Below, in pieces: positions 51,281 through 61,088 of a DNA stretch of 64,000 nt (position 1 is its first letter; each line of letters opens with the position of its first letter). The DNA comes from Chryseobacterium artocarpi. Its GTDB lineage: Bacteria; Bacteroidota; Bacteroidia; Flavobacteriales; Weeksellaceae. Made by a program: the position numbers and the translations under genes. Below the pieces are notes generated by a model, which ran no database searches, was not told where the DNA came from, and worked only from the letters and a program-made list of their open reading frames with translations. The stretch lies in assembly GCF_001684975.1 (NCBI RefSeq), contig NZ_MAYH01000034.1, positions 1 through 64,000 on the forward strand, given 5' to 3'.

Positions 51281-51660
51281 AAGTTTTTAAAGATTTTAAT
51301 TACATTATTTTTCATCAATATTTCCAAAAAGGAAGATACATGCTAATTTGTTATCCTCTTGAAGCTAAAATACAGAAAATATCTTTTCAATTGATTTTTG
51401 CTTCATTTTAATGAATAACTTACTGAAAGCATATGATTTAAAAACATTGCTTATTGTGCAAATTTAAGACATAATTTTTTAATTTATATACTTTATAAAA
51501 GAAATTTAAATAAATCTTAATACCTTAAAAACACAACATACTGAATTTCAATAACATAAAATTTTTCAACGAAAAACATCTATGTTAAAATCCTTTAATA
51601 TTTTAAATTTTCAGTAAGTAAAATATGATTTTTACTTACTGATTAATAGCTGTTTATATT
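51281..51660. other. 380-nt AT-rich gap, no gene seen
   Basis: This space upstream of the two secreted proteins and downstream of rimO contains no ORF of note, no clear hairpin and no repeat that I can match in the window. It probably holds the promoter of the secreted pair, but no convincing TANNTTTG match with a spaced TTG was found. Confidence 0.5.
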
Positions 51661-52962
51661 TTACAATAATTCGCCGTATAAGTCGAATTCTTCGGCTGAA
51701 GTAATTTTCACATCTGCAAACTCTCCGATAGAGATATAAGTATCTTCAGCAGATACCAAAACAGTGTTGTCTACATCCGGAGAATCGTATTCTGTTCTTC
51801 CGATAAAATAGTTCCCTTCTTTACGGTCAAAAATACATCTGAATACTTTTCCTATTTTCTCCTGATTCTTTTCCCAAGAAATTTGAGACTGCAATTCCAT
51901 AATCTCTTCTACTCTTGCTTCTTTTACTTCTTGTGGAATATCATCCTCCAATACATGCGCCGTTGTATTTTCTTCATGAGAGTATGTGAAACATCCTAAT
52001 CTATCAAATTTCTGTTCTCTTACCCAATCTTTAAGTTCTTGGAATCTTTCTTCAGTTTCTCCCGGATATCCTACGATCAGGGTTGTTCTAATTGCCATAT
52101 CAGGTACTTTCTCGCGGAATTTTCCTAAAAGAGCATCTGTTTTTTCATGAGTAGTTCCTCTCTTCATTGATTTTAACAGATCAGAATTGATATGCTGAAG
52201 TGGAATATCTATATAGTTACAAACTTTAGGTTCTTCACGGATAATATCCAAAACATCTTCAGGAAAACCGCTTGGGAAAGCATAATGAAGACGGATCCAC
52301 TCCACCCCTTCTACTTTTACCAATTCTTTTAGCAGATCACCAAGTGCACGTTTTTTATAAAGATCTAATCCATAGTAAGTAAGATCCTGTGCAATAAGAA
52401 TTAATTCTTTTGTTCCTTTTTTCGCTAATTTCTGAGCTTCAGTAACTAGTTTTTCAATAGGTGTAGAAACGTGACCACCTCTCATCAAAGGAATGGCACA
52501 GAAAGAACATGGTCTGTCGCATCCTTCTGAAATTTTCAGATATGCATAATGTTTTGGAGTAGTTGTTAATCTCTCCCCTACCAGTTCATGTTTGTAATCT
52601 GCTCCTAAATGCTTCAATAGCACCGGAAGGTCTCTTGTACCAAAGTATTGATCTACATCCGGTATTTCTTTTATCAAATCCGGTTTATATCTTTCAGAAA
52701 GACAACCTGTAACGAAAACCTTTTCTACCTCTCCTCTGTTTTTTGCGTCTACATAATCAAGAATTGTATTGATGGATTCTTCTTTTGCATTATCAATAAA
52801 TCCGCAGGTATTGATTACTACAATATCTCCACGGTCTTCATGAACCACTTCTTTACCATTGGCTTTCAGCTGGCTCATTAATACTTCGGAATCGTATACA
52901 TTCTTGGAACATCCAAGTGTCACTACATTGATTTTCTTCTTCCCTACAGATTTTGTACGCAT
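51661..52962 (-). CDS. rimO: ribosomal protein S12 methylthiotransferase RimO
   Basis: A 433-residue radical SAM enzyme that methylthiolates Asp88 of ribosomal protein S12. The N-terminal UPF0004 domain (NVVTLGCSKNVYDSEVLM) carries one iron-sulfur cluster. The radical SAM motif 'CDRPCSFC' binds the other, and a TRAM domain ends the protein. I start at 52962 (MRTKSVGKKK); the frame start at 52992 adds ten residues without conservation. The distinction from MiaB rests on 'LGCSKN' and the overall pattern. Confidence 0.93.
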   Translation of the reverse strand: MRTKSVGKKKINVVTLGCSKNVYDSEVLMSQLKANGKEVVHEDRGDIVVINTCGFIDNAKEESINTILDYVDAKNRGEVEKVFVTGCLSERYKPDLIKEIPDVDQYFGTRDLPVLLKHLGADYKHELVGERLTTTPKHYAYLKISEGCDRPCSFCAIPLMRGGHVSTPIEKLVTEAQKLAKKGTKELILIAQDLTYYGLDLYKKRALGDLLKELVKVEGVEWIRLHYAFPSGFPEDVLDIIREEPKVCNYIDIPLQHINSDLLKSMKRGTTHEKTDALLGKFREKVPDMAIRTTLIVGYPGETEERFQELKDWVREQKFDRLGCFTYSHEENTTAHVLEDDIPQEVKEARVEEIMELQSQISWEKNQEKIGKVFRCIFDRKEGNYFIGRTEYDSPDVDNTVLVSAEDTYISIGEFADVKITSAEEFDLYGELL

Positions 52963-52981
52963 CTTTTTGATTTTGAGTGTG

Positions 52982-52989
52982 CAAAGATA
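52982..52989 (-). promoter_or_regulatory. candidate -7 box for rimO
   Basis: The minus-strand TATCTTTG matches TANNTTTG, 20 nt before the ATG at 52962. Confidence 0.42.
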
Positions 52990-53020
52990 CAAAATATTGA
53001 TAGAGTAAAAATTAAAAAAT

Positions 53021-53047
53021 AAAAACCACTTTAAAAAAGTGGTTTTT
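53021..53047 (-). terminator. terminator at the end of the O-antigen gene cluster
   Basis: AAAAACCACTT / AAGTGGTTTTT around TAAAA, 11 nt past the rfbC stop. Confidence 0.88.
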
Positions 53048-53057
53048 AGTGCTTTAT

Positions 53058-53603
53058 TTAAAAGTTTCCTTCAGCAAATGTTGGTAAGACTCTATCTTTA
53101 TCAGACAGCTGAATTACATCCAGTGGTAATTTCCAGTCGATATTCAAATCCGGATCATTCCAGATTACACTTCCTTCTGAATCTTTATTATAAAAATTAT
53201 CACATTTATAAGAGAATATAGCAGTTTCACTTAATACGGAAAATCCGTGGGCAAATCCTCTTGGAACATATAGTTGAAGCTTATTCTCCGGAGTCAATTC
53301 CACCCCGAACCACTTTCCGAATGTAGGAGATTCTCTACGAAGGTCTACGGCTACATCAAAAACTCTTCCTTCAAGGCAAGATACTAATTTTGCCTGAGCA
53401 TGTTCTCCTTTTTGAAGGTGTACTCCTCTTAACACTCCGTAAGAAGATTTTGATATATTATCCTGTACAAAGTGACCATTCATACCTGTCAGTTCTTCAA
53501 ATCGCTTTTCATTGTACTTTTCAAAGAAATAGCCTCGTTCATCTTCAAAGATGGTAGGTTCTATAATGTAACAATCTTTTAATGGAGTTTGTTTAATTTT
53601 CAT
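53058..53603 (-). CDS. rfbC: dTDP-4-dehydrorhamnose 3,5-epimerase
   Basis: A 181-residue cupin enzyme for the third step of dTDP-L-rhamnose synthesis. It has 'IEPTIFEDERGYFFEKYN', 'SKSSYGVLRGVHLQ' with the catalytic His region, 'LVSCLEGRVFDVAVDLR', 'YVPRGFAHGFSVLSE' and 'KCDNFYN'. Length is exact for the family. The rfbA, rfbB and rfbD partners are not in the window. Gene order places it at the promoter-distal end of the polysaccharide cluster, just before a terminator. Confidence 0.95.
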   Translation of the reverse strand: MKIKQTPLKDCYIIEPTIFEDERGYFFEKYNEKRFEELTGMNGHFVQDNISKSSYGVLRGVHLQKGEHAQAKLVSCLEGRVFDVAVDLRRESPTFGKWFGVELTPENKLQLYVPRGFAHGFSVLSETAIFSYKCDNFYNKDSEGSVIWNDPDLNIDWKLPLDVIQLSDKDRVLPTFAEGNF

Positions 53604-53613
53604 TTATCTGGCT

Positions 53614-54576
53614 CTATAAGTTGTATTCTTTTTTCAGGTTCCATTTTAATCCTAAATAAATTCCACCTGCAGGAATAAATATAATTAAAATAATCGTCCA
53701 AAGTGGAAGTTGTGAATAAATTAAAAATATGTTAATCACCAATTGTGAAATAGCGTAAATACCACTAATTACCAAATGGGAAACCTTTTTTTCATTTGCA
53801 AAAAGCTGATATAAATGCCTTCTGTGTGCTTCAAAAATATTTTCTTTTAATAAAAGTCTTTCTATTATTGTCAGCACAACCTCCATTCCATAAATAGAAA
53901 GAAGCAGAATATATTTATATTCACCTGTTTTCATAATTAAAAGGGTAATGAGACCGATGACCCAAAAACCAATTCCCATACTACCAACATCTCCTGCAAA
54001 ACATTTTGCTTTTTTTCTGAAGTTAAAAAATAAAAAGACAATACAAGCTAAGATAGGGTAATAAATGAAGTCATTATCTGTAAACTTAATAATATCTCTA
54101 TTGATATAAGCAAGAGAACTCAATGTAGCTAAACTATAAACCCCAGTCATACCATTAATACCATCCATAAAATTATAGGCATTTAATGTCCCAATAATGA
54201 TAACAAATAAAATAGGCCATACCCAAAAAGGTGTTAAAGTAAAGGCTCCTGTAAAATACAAAAGAAGAATCACAGAAATTAAATGAACTGCTAGTCTTAT
54301 TTTATTAGACAATGTTTTAACATCATCAATAAAACTGATCGTGCATATCGCAAGCAAACCTAAACCAAACGACCAATACTCCTCTATTACCAAGCCTGGA
54401 TTGAACAATCCAAAAATAATAAATGCCACAGGAAAAATAATTCCACCTCCTCTTAATGTAATTTGAGTGTGGGCACTTCTATGGTTAGGTTTATCTATAA
54501 TGTTATATTTATCTGCAATTTTGAAATATATCAGAATTGAAATAAATAGTATAATTGTAATAAGAATATATTCCAT
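53614..54576 (-). CDS. WecA/MraY-like polyprenyl-phosphate sugar-phosphate transferase
   Basis: A 320-residue integral membrane enzyme of the GT4/MraY-WecA family, which starts O-antigen or exopolysaccharide units by moving a HexNAc-phosphate from UDP to undecaprenyl phosphate. About ten membrane helices are seen, with the catalytic Asp pair in 'SFIDDVKTLSNK', 'AYNFMDGINGMTG' and 'GDVGSMGIGFW', and the cytoplasmic His-rich loop 'FEAHRRHLYQLF'. The preceding NAD-dependent epimerase overlaps its start by 1 nt, as in WbpV/WbpL-type pairs. Substrate is probably UDP-QuiNAc or UDP-FucNAc, by context. Confidence 0.92.
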   Translation of the reverse strand: MEYILITIILFISILIYFKIADKYNIIDKPNHRSAHTQITLRGGGIIFPVAFIIFGLFNPGLVIEEYWSFGLGLLAICTISFIDDVKTLSNKIRLAVHLISVILLLYFTGAFTLTPFWVWPILFVIIIGTLNAYNFMDGINGMTGVYSLATLSSLAYINRDIIKFTDNDFIYYPILACIVFLFFNFRKKAKCFAGDVGSMGIGFWVIGLITLLIMKTGEYKYILLLSIYGMEVVLTIIERLLLKENIFEAHRRHLYQLFANEKKVSHLVISGIYAISQLVINIFLIYSQLPLWTIILIIFIPAGGIYLGLKWNLKKEYNL

Positions 54577-55472
54577 TATTTTGATTGAAAACTTTTTATG
54601 GTCTTGATTAATCCCTCTTCTGATGAGACAGGAAGTTTGTTTAGATTTAAAGCCTTCTTAATTTTTTCATTAGAAACTTCATAGCTTTCTGTCAGTTTTT
54701 TCAATCTCTCAGAGTTTAAAGGTAGCTTTAATGTGTCTCCTAATTTTGCAAGTAAAGAAATCATTCCTGAAGGAACTCTCCATAATTTGCTTTTTCTTCC
54801 GGATGCCTTTCCTATAATTTCTATCAGTTCATTTGTAGAAATACTTTTATCGTCTGCAAAGTTATAAATTCCGGAGAGAATGTTTTTATTTTTAAGTATT
54901 TCGTGTATTAAAAAATTTAAATTATCAATACTCAGAAATGAACGTTTATTTTCGAAAGCTGCTAATGGCCAGGGAACTCCTTTTTCTACGACGTTATATA
55001 AAAGATTCAGATTACCTTTATTTCCAGGACCGTGTATCATACATGGGCGGATAATAAATACTCTTTTTCCCGCAGGAAGAGTTTTGGATAACAAATATTC
55101 TTCTGCAAAAAGTTTAGATTTACCATAAGGTGTTTTAGGATCTGATACATGTTCTTCATTTAAAATTCCCTCAACGGTATCTGCAGTCGCTTTCACACTA
55201 CTAAAGTATATAAAGTCTTCTATATTTGAATCTAGAAATTCATCAAAAAGCTTTTTTGTCAGATCTGTATTTACCTTAAAATACTCTTCATCTGCGGAAG
55301 TATTTGCGGTATCATGAGCCTTACCAGCCAAATGGATAATTGCACGGGCTTCTTTTTCTAATTTCCATTCTTTTCTCAAAGAAATTTCTGAAAGGAAATA
55401 ATTCTGTTCGTTTAAATATGTTGACAAGTTTTGCCCTACAAAACCGGATACTCCTGTGATAATTATTTTCAT
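54576..55472 (-). CDS. NAD-dependent epimerase/dehydratase (nucleotide-sugar modifying)
   Basis: A 298-residue extended short-chain dehydrogenase. The cofactor motif is 'ITGVSGFVGQNL' (GxxGxxG) and the catalytic motif 'YGKSKLFAEEYL' (YxxxK), with 'FIYFSSVKAT' carrying the active Ser. It resembles WbpV/FnlB-type enzymes that reduce or epimerise C4 of UDP-sugars. Its 1-nt overlap with the WecA-like transferase supports the idea that it makes that enzyme's UDP-sugar substrate. The exact sugar is inferred only. Confidence 0.88.
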   Translation of the reverse strand: MKIIITGVSGFVGQNLSTYLNEQNYFLSEISLRKEWKLEKEARAIIHLAGKAHDTANTSADEEYFKVNTDLTKKLFDEFLDSNIEDFIYFSSVKATADTVEGILNEEHVSDPKTPYGKSKLFAEEYLLSKTLPAGKRVFIIRPCMIHGPGNKGNLNLLYNVVEKGVPWPLAAFENKRSFLSIDNLNFLIHEILKNKNILSGIYNFADDKSISTNELIEIIGKASGRKSKLWRVPSGMISLLAKLGDTLKLPLNSERLKKLTESYEVSNEKIKKALNLNKLPVSSEEGLIKTIKSFQSK

Positions 55473-55477
55473 ATTAA

Positions 55478-56653
55478 TTAATAGCCTAGTTTTTCATGTA
55501 TAACATCCCAAATCTTCGTTTCTTCAAAGTTTTGTCTTACAAAGTTTCTTCCGTTACTTCCATGAAGTTTTTTCATATCATTGTTCTCAATATATAATTC
55601 TATTTTATTAATAATATCTTCAGGATCATTTTTTATAAAAAGCCCTGTTTGTCCTTCGATAATAGATTCAGTACAACCAGTAGCCTTGGTAATCAAAACA
55701 GGTAGATTCATTGAAGAGGCTTCTAAAGATACTGTAGGAAATCCTTCACGATAAGTTGGAAGTATAAATATGTCCATTACATTAAAATACGGGGCAGCAT
55801 TTAATACAAATCCTGTATTAATTATATTTGGATCAGTTTCAATAATTCTTTTCGACTCTTCACTGATAGGATCTCTCTCTTCAATAGGACCTACTAATAG
55901 AAGCTTAATATTCTGGTGTTTTTCTTTAAGAATCGCCCATGCTGCGATAAGTTCGTTAATCCCTTTATCTTTAACTAATCTTCCAACATATCCTATTACA
56001 AAATCTTCTTCTTTAATATTAAGTTCCTTACGAATTTCTTCAATTAAAGTAATATCTTGTTTTTGTGGATTAAATTTGTTTTCAGTATCAATTCCATTAC
56101 AGGTACCAAGACCTAGTATAATATTTTTAGATGAAGCATTTAAATGGTCATCTTCACTGATTTTTTTTACAGAGTTACTTACACAAACTACTTTAGTAGC
56201 TAGTGTTCCCGACAGTCTATCAATATTTTTAAGAAGTAATCTTTTAAATCCTGTACTTGTTTCATATATGATCCCATGTCTAAAGTATACTCTATCTTTA
56301 ATTCCTGCAAGAAAGGATGCAATCATTGCTACCATTCCTCCTTTCGGAGTATGCCCTACAACTGTATCTATTTTATTCTTTTTTATAAATCTATAAATTT
56401 TGAAGATCGCTTTCAAATCTTCAATTGGGTTTATACTTCTTGTAACTTCAACAGGAAATGTCTTATAATTGAGACTTTCTGAAAGATCAAAAAACTCTTT
56501 AGATACAGAGCAGCCCAAAAAATAATTATTCCCTGCTTTTTTTTGCAAGTAATTAAATTGATTTCCAAAGAAATGATTAATAACAAAGGAAACTGTTATA
56601 ATATGCAAAACATTATTGGAATTGATTTTAGTTTCATCATTTATATCTTTCAT
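55478..56653 (-). CDS. glycosyltransferase family 4 (GT-B)
   Basis: A 391-residue GT-B transferase without signal peptide. The C-terminal nucleotide-sugar domain has 'IGYVGRLVKDKGINELI', 'LLLVGPIEERDP' and the EX7E-type motif 'EASSMNLPVLITKATGCTESI'. It builds the O-antigen or exopolysaccharide unit at the cytoplasmic face. The start overlaps the upstream glycosyltransferase by 4 nt (ATGA), indicating coupling. Sugar specificity is not predictable. Confidence 0.9.
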   Translation of the reverse strand: MKDINDETKINSNNVLHIITVSFVINHFFGNQFNYLQKKAGNNYFLGCSVSKEFFDLSESLNYKTFPVEVTRSINPIEDLKAIFKIYRFIKKNKIDTVVGHTPKGGMVAMIASFLAGIKDRVYFRHGIIYETSTGFKRLLLKNIDRLSGTLATKVVCVSNSVKKISEDDHLNASSKNIILGLGTCNGIDTENKFNPQKQDITLIEEIRKELNIKEEDFVIGYVGRLVKDKGINELIAAWAILKEKHQNIKLLLVGPIEERDPISEESKRIIETDPNIINTGFVLNAAPYFNVMDIFILPTYREGFPTVSLEASSMNLPVLITKATGCTESIIEGQTGLFIKNDPEDIINKIELYIENNDMKKLHGSNGRNFVRQNFEETKIWDVIHEKLGY

Positions 56654-57735
56654 ATCGTGTGTTTAGTTTCAGTATATAAACATAATAATTTCTCCACCAT
56701 TGTCTGAATCTCATATTGTTGAGATTTTTCTATTCCACTTTTCACTATTTCTTTATAATAAAGTGTATCATTTAACTTTAGAATATTTGTTTTTAAGTCT
56801 TCGACATTTCCTTTTTCAAATAATATACCTCCGTTTTCAACTACCTGTGCAAGACCTTCAACATTTGAAGCTAAAACTGGAATTCCACATGCCATTGCTT
56901 CAGCTGCAGCAAGCCCAAACCCTTCCCAATGTGAACTCAATACTGCAATATCGGACATTTTCAGTAAAGAATAAACATCTGATCTTACTCCCAATAAAAT
57001 AACTCTGTCTTTTATATTTAATTCTTTTATCAAATTTTCTAAAATACTCCTCCTTTCACCATCCCCTACAAGTAATAGTTTATATTCCTCTGGAAGTTCT
57101 TTCAATGTCTTAATTAAAGTATCCTGATCTTTCTGTGCCCTAAACCCTGCAACCATAATTAATAATTTATCATGATCGGAAAAACCTATTTTTTTTCTAT
57201 CTGCAGCAGTAGATATTTTTATATTGCTTGTATTAATTCCATTTTGTATAACAATTAATTTATTGTCATCAATATCTAATTTTGCCTTAAGCACTTTTTT
57301 AACCTCGGGTGTGATACAAATAATTTTCTGATAATACTTATATATAAATTTTTCGATCCACCTAAACTTTGAATTATTTAATCTGGTATTTTCTGTATTA
57401 TGTTCAGTAAAAACTAATTTAACTTTAGAAAATGAAAGAATTTTGGCTAATACAGCAAAATATTGAGCGGGAAATAAATGTACATGGACGACATCATATT
57501 TAAATAAAAAAGGAATTATTTTAAATATATAAAACGGATTGTAGAATGATTTTCCTAAAGAAAAAATTGAGCAAGAGTTTGTTGATTCTAGTTGTTCATA
57601 AAAAGGTGTTTTTTCACCATTTAACAATAATACATCAACTTCGTGTCCAGCATCACTCATTAATGGAACTGTTTCCAAAATCAGTTTTTCAGCTCCTCCT
57701 GTTCCCAGGCTATCTATAATTTGAAGAATTTTCAT
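56650..57735 (-). CDS. glycosyltransferase family 4 (GT-B)
   Basis: A 361-residue GT-B transferase: 'MKILQIIDSLGTGGAEKLILE', 'IVIQNGINTSN', 'LLIMVAGFRAQKDQDTLIK', 'SSHWEGFGLAAAEAMACGIPVLASNVEG'. The EX7E motif is complete. It overlaps both neighbours by 4 nt and belongs to the same operon. The acceptor and donor are not known. Confidence 0.92.
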   Translation of the reverse strand: MKILQIIDSLGTGGAEKLILETVPLMSDAGHEVDVLLLNGEKTPFYEQLESTNSCSIFSLGKSFYNPFYIFKIIPFLFKYDVVHVHLFPAQYFAVLAKILSFSKVKLVFTEHNTENTRLNNSKFRWIEKFIYKYYQKIICITPEVKKVLKAKLDIDDNKLIVIQNGINTSNIKISTAADRKKIGFSDHDKLLIMVAGFRAQKDQDTLIKTLKELPEEYKLLLVGDGERRSILENLIKELNIKDRVILLGVRSDVYSLLKMSDIAVLSSHWEGFGLAAAEAMACGIPVLASNVEGLAQVVENGGILFEKGNVEDLKTNILKLNDTLYYKEIVKSGIEKSQQYEIQTMVEKLLCLYTETKHTI

Positions 57736-58601
57736 TTAGTATCTTTCATTAGAAATATTAAACTTAGAGGAAGACCTAATAAAGATAATAATGCATTGGT
57801 ATTACTCCATTTATTGCTAAATTTTGTTTTAGAAAATTTAGCAAATCTCCAGTAATTAATATTAGCTCGCAACTTCTGGACAAATGGAACAGGCATTTCC
57901 TGTAGCTCTTTGTAAAATAGAAGAGTAGATTCTGGAGATTTTTTCCTAATTTTAAAATTATTGTCCGTAAGCCCTCCTTGTAGATATTCTCCAATATAAA
58001 TGATATCTGGTAGCCATAAAAATTTATATTGTACTCCTATACGGTTCCATATTAAACTTTCTGGACAAAATCTCTCATCATTTATCTTAGGAAACGGAAA
58101 TTTCTTTAAAACAGATGTTTTAACCACTTCCGCCATATCTCCCATAATATTGTGCTTATATCTAAATTCAAATACATCTGTTATCATAGAACTAGAGAAA
58201 TTATTGGATCCAATCGGTTGATTTATATCATATCCACGACGAGCAGACAAACCGCCGATATAAGGAACATCTTTTATTTCTTCATATTTATCACTAACAA
58301 AAGCAACTGCATTAGGTAATAAATAATCATCACTATCAACAATAAAAAATAACTTTCCTTGGGCTAACTCTACCCCTTTATTGATTGCAATATGTTTTCC
58401 AGAGTTCTCTTGTTTGAAATACTTGATAAGTATTTTATTTTCCTCTATAAAGTTCGTTACAACATCATAGGTATTATCTGATGAGCCATCGTCAACAATA
58501 ACCCATTCGAATTCTTTTGAGGTCTGGTTTAATAGGCTCTCATAAAGTTTCAGAAGGTATTCTGCTCTATTATATGTAGGTGTAAAAATTGTAATAATCA
58601 T
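57732..58601 (-). CDS. glycosyltransferase family 2 (GT-A)
   Basis: A 289-residue GT2 enzyme: 'IFTPTYNRAEYLLKLYESL', 'WVIVDDGSSDNTYD', the DxD-type metal motif 'FFIVDSDDYLLPNA', and a C-terminal hydrophobic segment 'LLGLPLSLIFLMK' that may contact the membrane. It is the first gene downstream of a 203-nt gap that breaks the operon. No promoter was found in that gap. Confidence 0.9.
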   Translation of the reverse strand: MIITIFTPTYNRAEYLLKLYESLLNQTSKEFEWVIVDDGSSDNTYDVVTNFIEENKILIKYFKQENSGKHIAINKGVELAQGKLFFIVDSDDYLLPNAVAFVSDKYEEIKDVPYIGGLSARRGYDINQPIGSNNFSSSMITDVFEFRYKHNIMGDMAEVVKTSVLKKFPFPKINDERFCPESLIWNRIGVQYKFLWLPDIIYIGEYLQGGLTDNNFKIRKKSPESTLLFYKELQEMPVPFVQKLRANINYWRFAKFSKTKFSNKWSNTNALLSLLGLPLSLIFLMKDTK

Positions 58602-58804
58602 TTTTTCATAATTAGTATTTTCAAAGCTTTCGATATATTTTTCAATTCATCTTCTCTTTGATAATTTCTTTGTTTATAATCTTAATTCCTTATATTCATA
58701 AACAATACCCTTGTTCATTCTAAAAAAAAATATTGAATTATCACTAGTAGCCACAAAATTCAGAGATATTTACAATAATATTCTGCATTTGTCCTATTAT
58801 ACAT

Positions 58805-59875
58805 TTACTTACTATTGATCTCTACAAAAAGATCAGTAAATTTTTGTTTAATTATCGCGTTTGAATAATTATCTAAAAAACATTTTCTGGACAGCTTATT
58901 ATATTTAGATGTTTCTTCATTATTTTTTAAAACAGTAATTATTTCATGACAATCTTCAGCGGTATTAAATAAAAAATGAGTTTCCTTAATTAGCTCATAT
59001 CCTTCAAAAGCTTCTTCAGTCCCCAAAATATTTTTTCCATACATCATTGCTTCTGCAATTTTGGTTTTCATTCCTCCTCCCGTAAAAATTGGTGCTATTA
59101 CTACATTTGCATTATAATAATAACTCGAAAGGTCTTCAACATACCCATAGACTTTGACTTTTTTATTCTTTAGATCTTTGAAATAATCATCCATCCCTTT
59201 TCCAATAATAATAAGTTCAGCCTCTATATTAATCAACACGTTGTCTATAAACCATGTTATTCCTGATACATTAGGAAAAAATGCAACTCCTATGAATAAA
59301 ATTGTAAATTTTTCATTTGCCGAACTAAAAAGTTGCAATTTATCTTCCTGAAATTTATCTTCATAGGAAACTGGCAATACCGCATCTGCATATTTGCCAT
59401 AGTAATTAAAAAACAAATTGTTATCTCTATCATTCAATACTATGTGGATATCAGAATATTTCACTGAAAGATATTCATTAGTAGTAGCTAAAAAATAAAA
59501 AGGTAATGCTTTTAAACCTTGGTATTTAAGATATGTTTTTGCGTATTGTTTTTCTATATTATGATAAAATGTAATAATTTTAATATTAGGAAAATTACTT
59601 TTTATTTTTTTGGCTACCCTTCCTAAGGCAGAGTGCGAAATAAAAACAACCTGAATATTATTATCTTTTATTGTCTGTAATATTTGTTTTTCAACCAAAG
59701 GAGTTAGCCCTCCCATATAACCTAATAGCTTATCTTTAGTTGTATTTTCTATTAAGTTTTGAAATATCAGTTTTTCAGAAAAAAAATCCTGCAGTAGCTG
59801 TATGTTTCTTTTATTAACTGCATCAGCACCACATGTAATTTTTTCAATACTATTTCCTATATAAAGCACTTTCAT
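58805..59875 (-). CDS. glycosyltransferase family 4
   Basis: A 356-residue GT-B type transferase: 'MKVLYIGNSIEKITCGADAVNKRN', 'LFIGVAFFPNVSGITWFIDNVL', 'KVYGYVEDLSSYYYNANVVIAPIFTGGGMKTKIAEAMMYGKNILGTEEAFEG'. The pattern is that of the 'sugar transferase, PEP-CTERM/EpsH1-like' GT4 group. It is the last gene before the operon gap, 18 nt from the polymerase gene. Specificity unknown. Confidence 0.88.
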   Translation of the reverse strand: MKVLYIGNSIEKITCGADAVNKRNIQLLQDFFSEKLIFQNLIENTTKDKLLGYMGGLTPLVEKQILQTIKDNNIQVVFISHSALGRVAKKIKSNFPNIKIITFYHNIEKQYAKTYLKYQGLKALPFYFLATTNEYLSVKYSDIHIVLNDRDNNLFFNYYGKYADAVLPVSYEDKFQEDKLQLFSSANEKFTILFIGVAFFPNVSGITWFIDNVLINIEAELIIIGKGMDDYFKDLKNKKVKVYGYVEDLSSYYYNANVVIAPIFTGGGMKTKIAEAMMYGKNILGTEEAFEGYELIKETHFLFNTAEDCHEIITVLKNNEETSKYNKLSRKCFLDNYSNAIIKQKFTDLFVEINSK

Positions 59876-59893
59876 GAGATAATAAAGGTATAA

Positions 59894-61036
59894 TTAATAC
59901 ATTTTTCTATAAAATGGTTTGTCAAAAATAAAATAAAAAGGATCTATTAAATCTTGGAACATCATGGTTGAAGTATACAGTTTTGAAAATGCTATTGCTG
60001 CAAAATATATAATCCAAAAAGGTATGAGTTTTTTGTTTTTGACATTATAAACAAATATTGGAATAATTAAAACTTCAAATGGATCAAAGAAACCATTTAA
60101 TCTTTTAAAATCAGATGCAATACCACCCAGAACAAAATAAATAGCTGAACCAAAAACAATCAGATTTAGCATCCCTTTATATAGAGTAAAAGTCTGCTCA
60201 GTTAATTGTTTTTTCATCATATTAAATGATAAAATCAAAGGCAGTACAACAAAAGCTTTCTTTAAAAATCCTAAAATAATAGTGGTTTGAGAATCTATTT
60301 GACCATAGGTTGTTTGCCCAATCTCAGAATAGCCTTCAAGTTTCTTCTGATAAGCATCAAAACTACTGATTATTGGTAAATTAGTTAATAATGAAGAAAC
60401 ATTGCTATTTAAGAAAATAAAATAAACACATGAAGATCCTAAAAAAGTATATAGCAAAAAGTTTCGTGATGAAGAGTATTTAAACAAGGGATATGCTACC
60501 ATAAAAATAACAGCGGTTCTATGTATTGAGGTCGCTATTAGAACTAAAATTAAAAAATGCCAGAATTTCCTATTAATAATTGGTAAAATTGACAATAATA
60601 CAAAACCTCCGGCTAGCATTTGTCTTGTACCCAATATTGCACCACCTTCATAACAATAAAATAAGAAAAAGGACAGTAAGGAATATTGAATAAAATTCTT
60701 ATCTATAAAAACTTTATATCGAAGGAAAACTTTTAAGAAAGTAAACACTACTAAAAAAACAGTATATGACCCGAAAGTTATATTAATGATATAATTGAGC
60801 ATTCCAAAGCCCCATTCGAAAGAAAATGTATCTTGGGTAGCATCATAATAATTATCGGATACAATAAATCCATAATAGTATGCATACCAGTCTGTACCGG
60901 TAAGCCATCTAAAGCCTCCTAAAAAAACAAACAATATTGAGAAAATCAATATTATAACTTTTTTATTAAAATTCTTAATAAATTTATCTAAAAAAGCAAA
61001 TGGAAATAATACTATAGCTAATGAGAGTAACAGCAT
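59894..61036 (-). CDS. EpsG-family O-antigen/exopolysaccharide polymerase (Wzy-like)
   Basis: A 380-residue integral membrane protein with about ten or more helices. The signature of EpsG-like polymerases, 'FVFLGGFRWLTGTDWYAYYYGF', is clear, with a large extracytoplasmic loop (near residues 210-260) and the conserved 'GGAILGTRQMLAGGF'. It joins repeat units on the periplasmic face. It is very AT-rich in codon use, as is typical of Wzy genes acquired by transfer. Confidence 0.88.
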   Translation of the reverse strand: MLLLSLAIVLFPFAFLDKFIKNFNKKVIILIFSILFVFLGGFRWLTGTDWYAYYYGFIVSDNYYDATQDTFSFEWGFGMLNYIINITFGSYTVFLVVFTFLKVFLRYKVFIDKNFIQYSLLSFFLFYCYEGGAILGTRQMLAGGFVLLSILPIINRKFWHFLILVLIATSIHRTAVIFMVAYPLFKYSSSRNFLLYTFLGSSCVYFIFLNSNVSSLLTNLPIISSFDAYQKKLEGYSEIGQTTYGQIDSQTTIILGFLKKAFVVLPLILSFNMMKKQLTEQTFTLYKGMLNLIVFGSAIYFVLGGIASDFKRLNGFFDPFEVLIIPIFVYNVKNKKLIPFWIIYFAAIAFSKLYTSTMMFQDLIDPFYFIFDKPFYRKMY

Positions 61037-61088
61037 GAAAAGTTATTTTTTTTATACTTAATCATTTTTTAAGTATTTACTTTTGTCA

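Noticed and set aside
55770..56396. 208-residue plus-strand frame opposite a glycosyltransferase
   Set aside because: It lies wholly inside the glycosyltransferase gene on the other strand; its composition is that of reverse-complement coding DNA.
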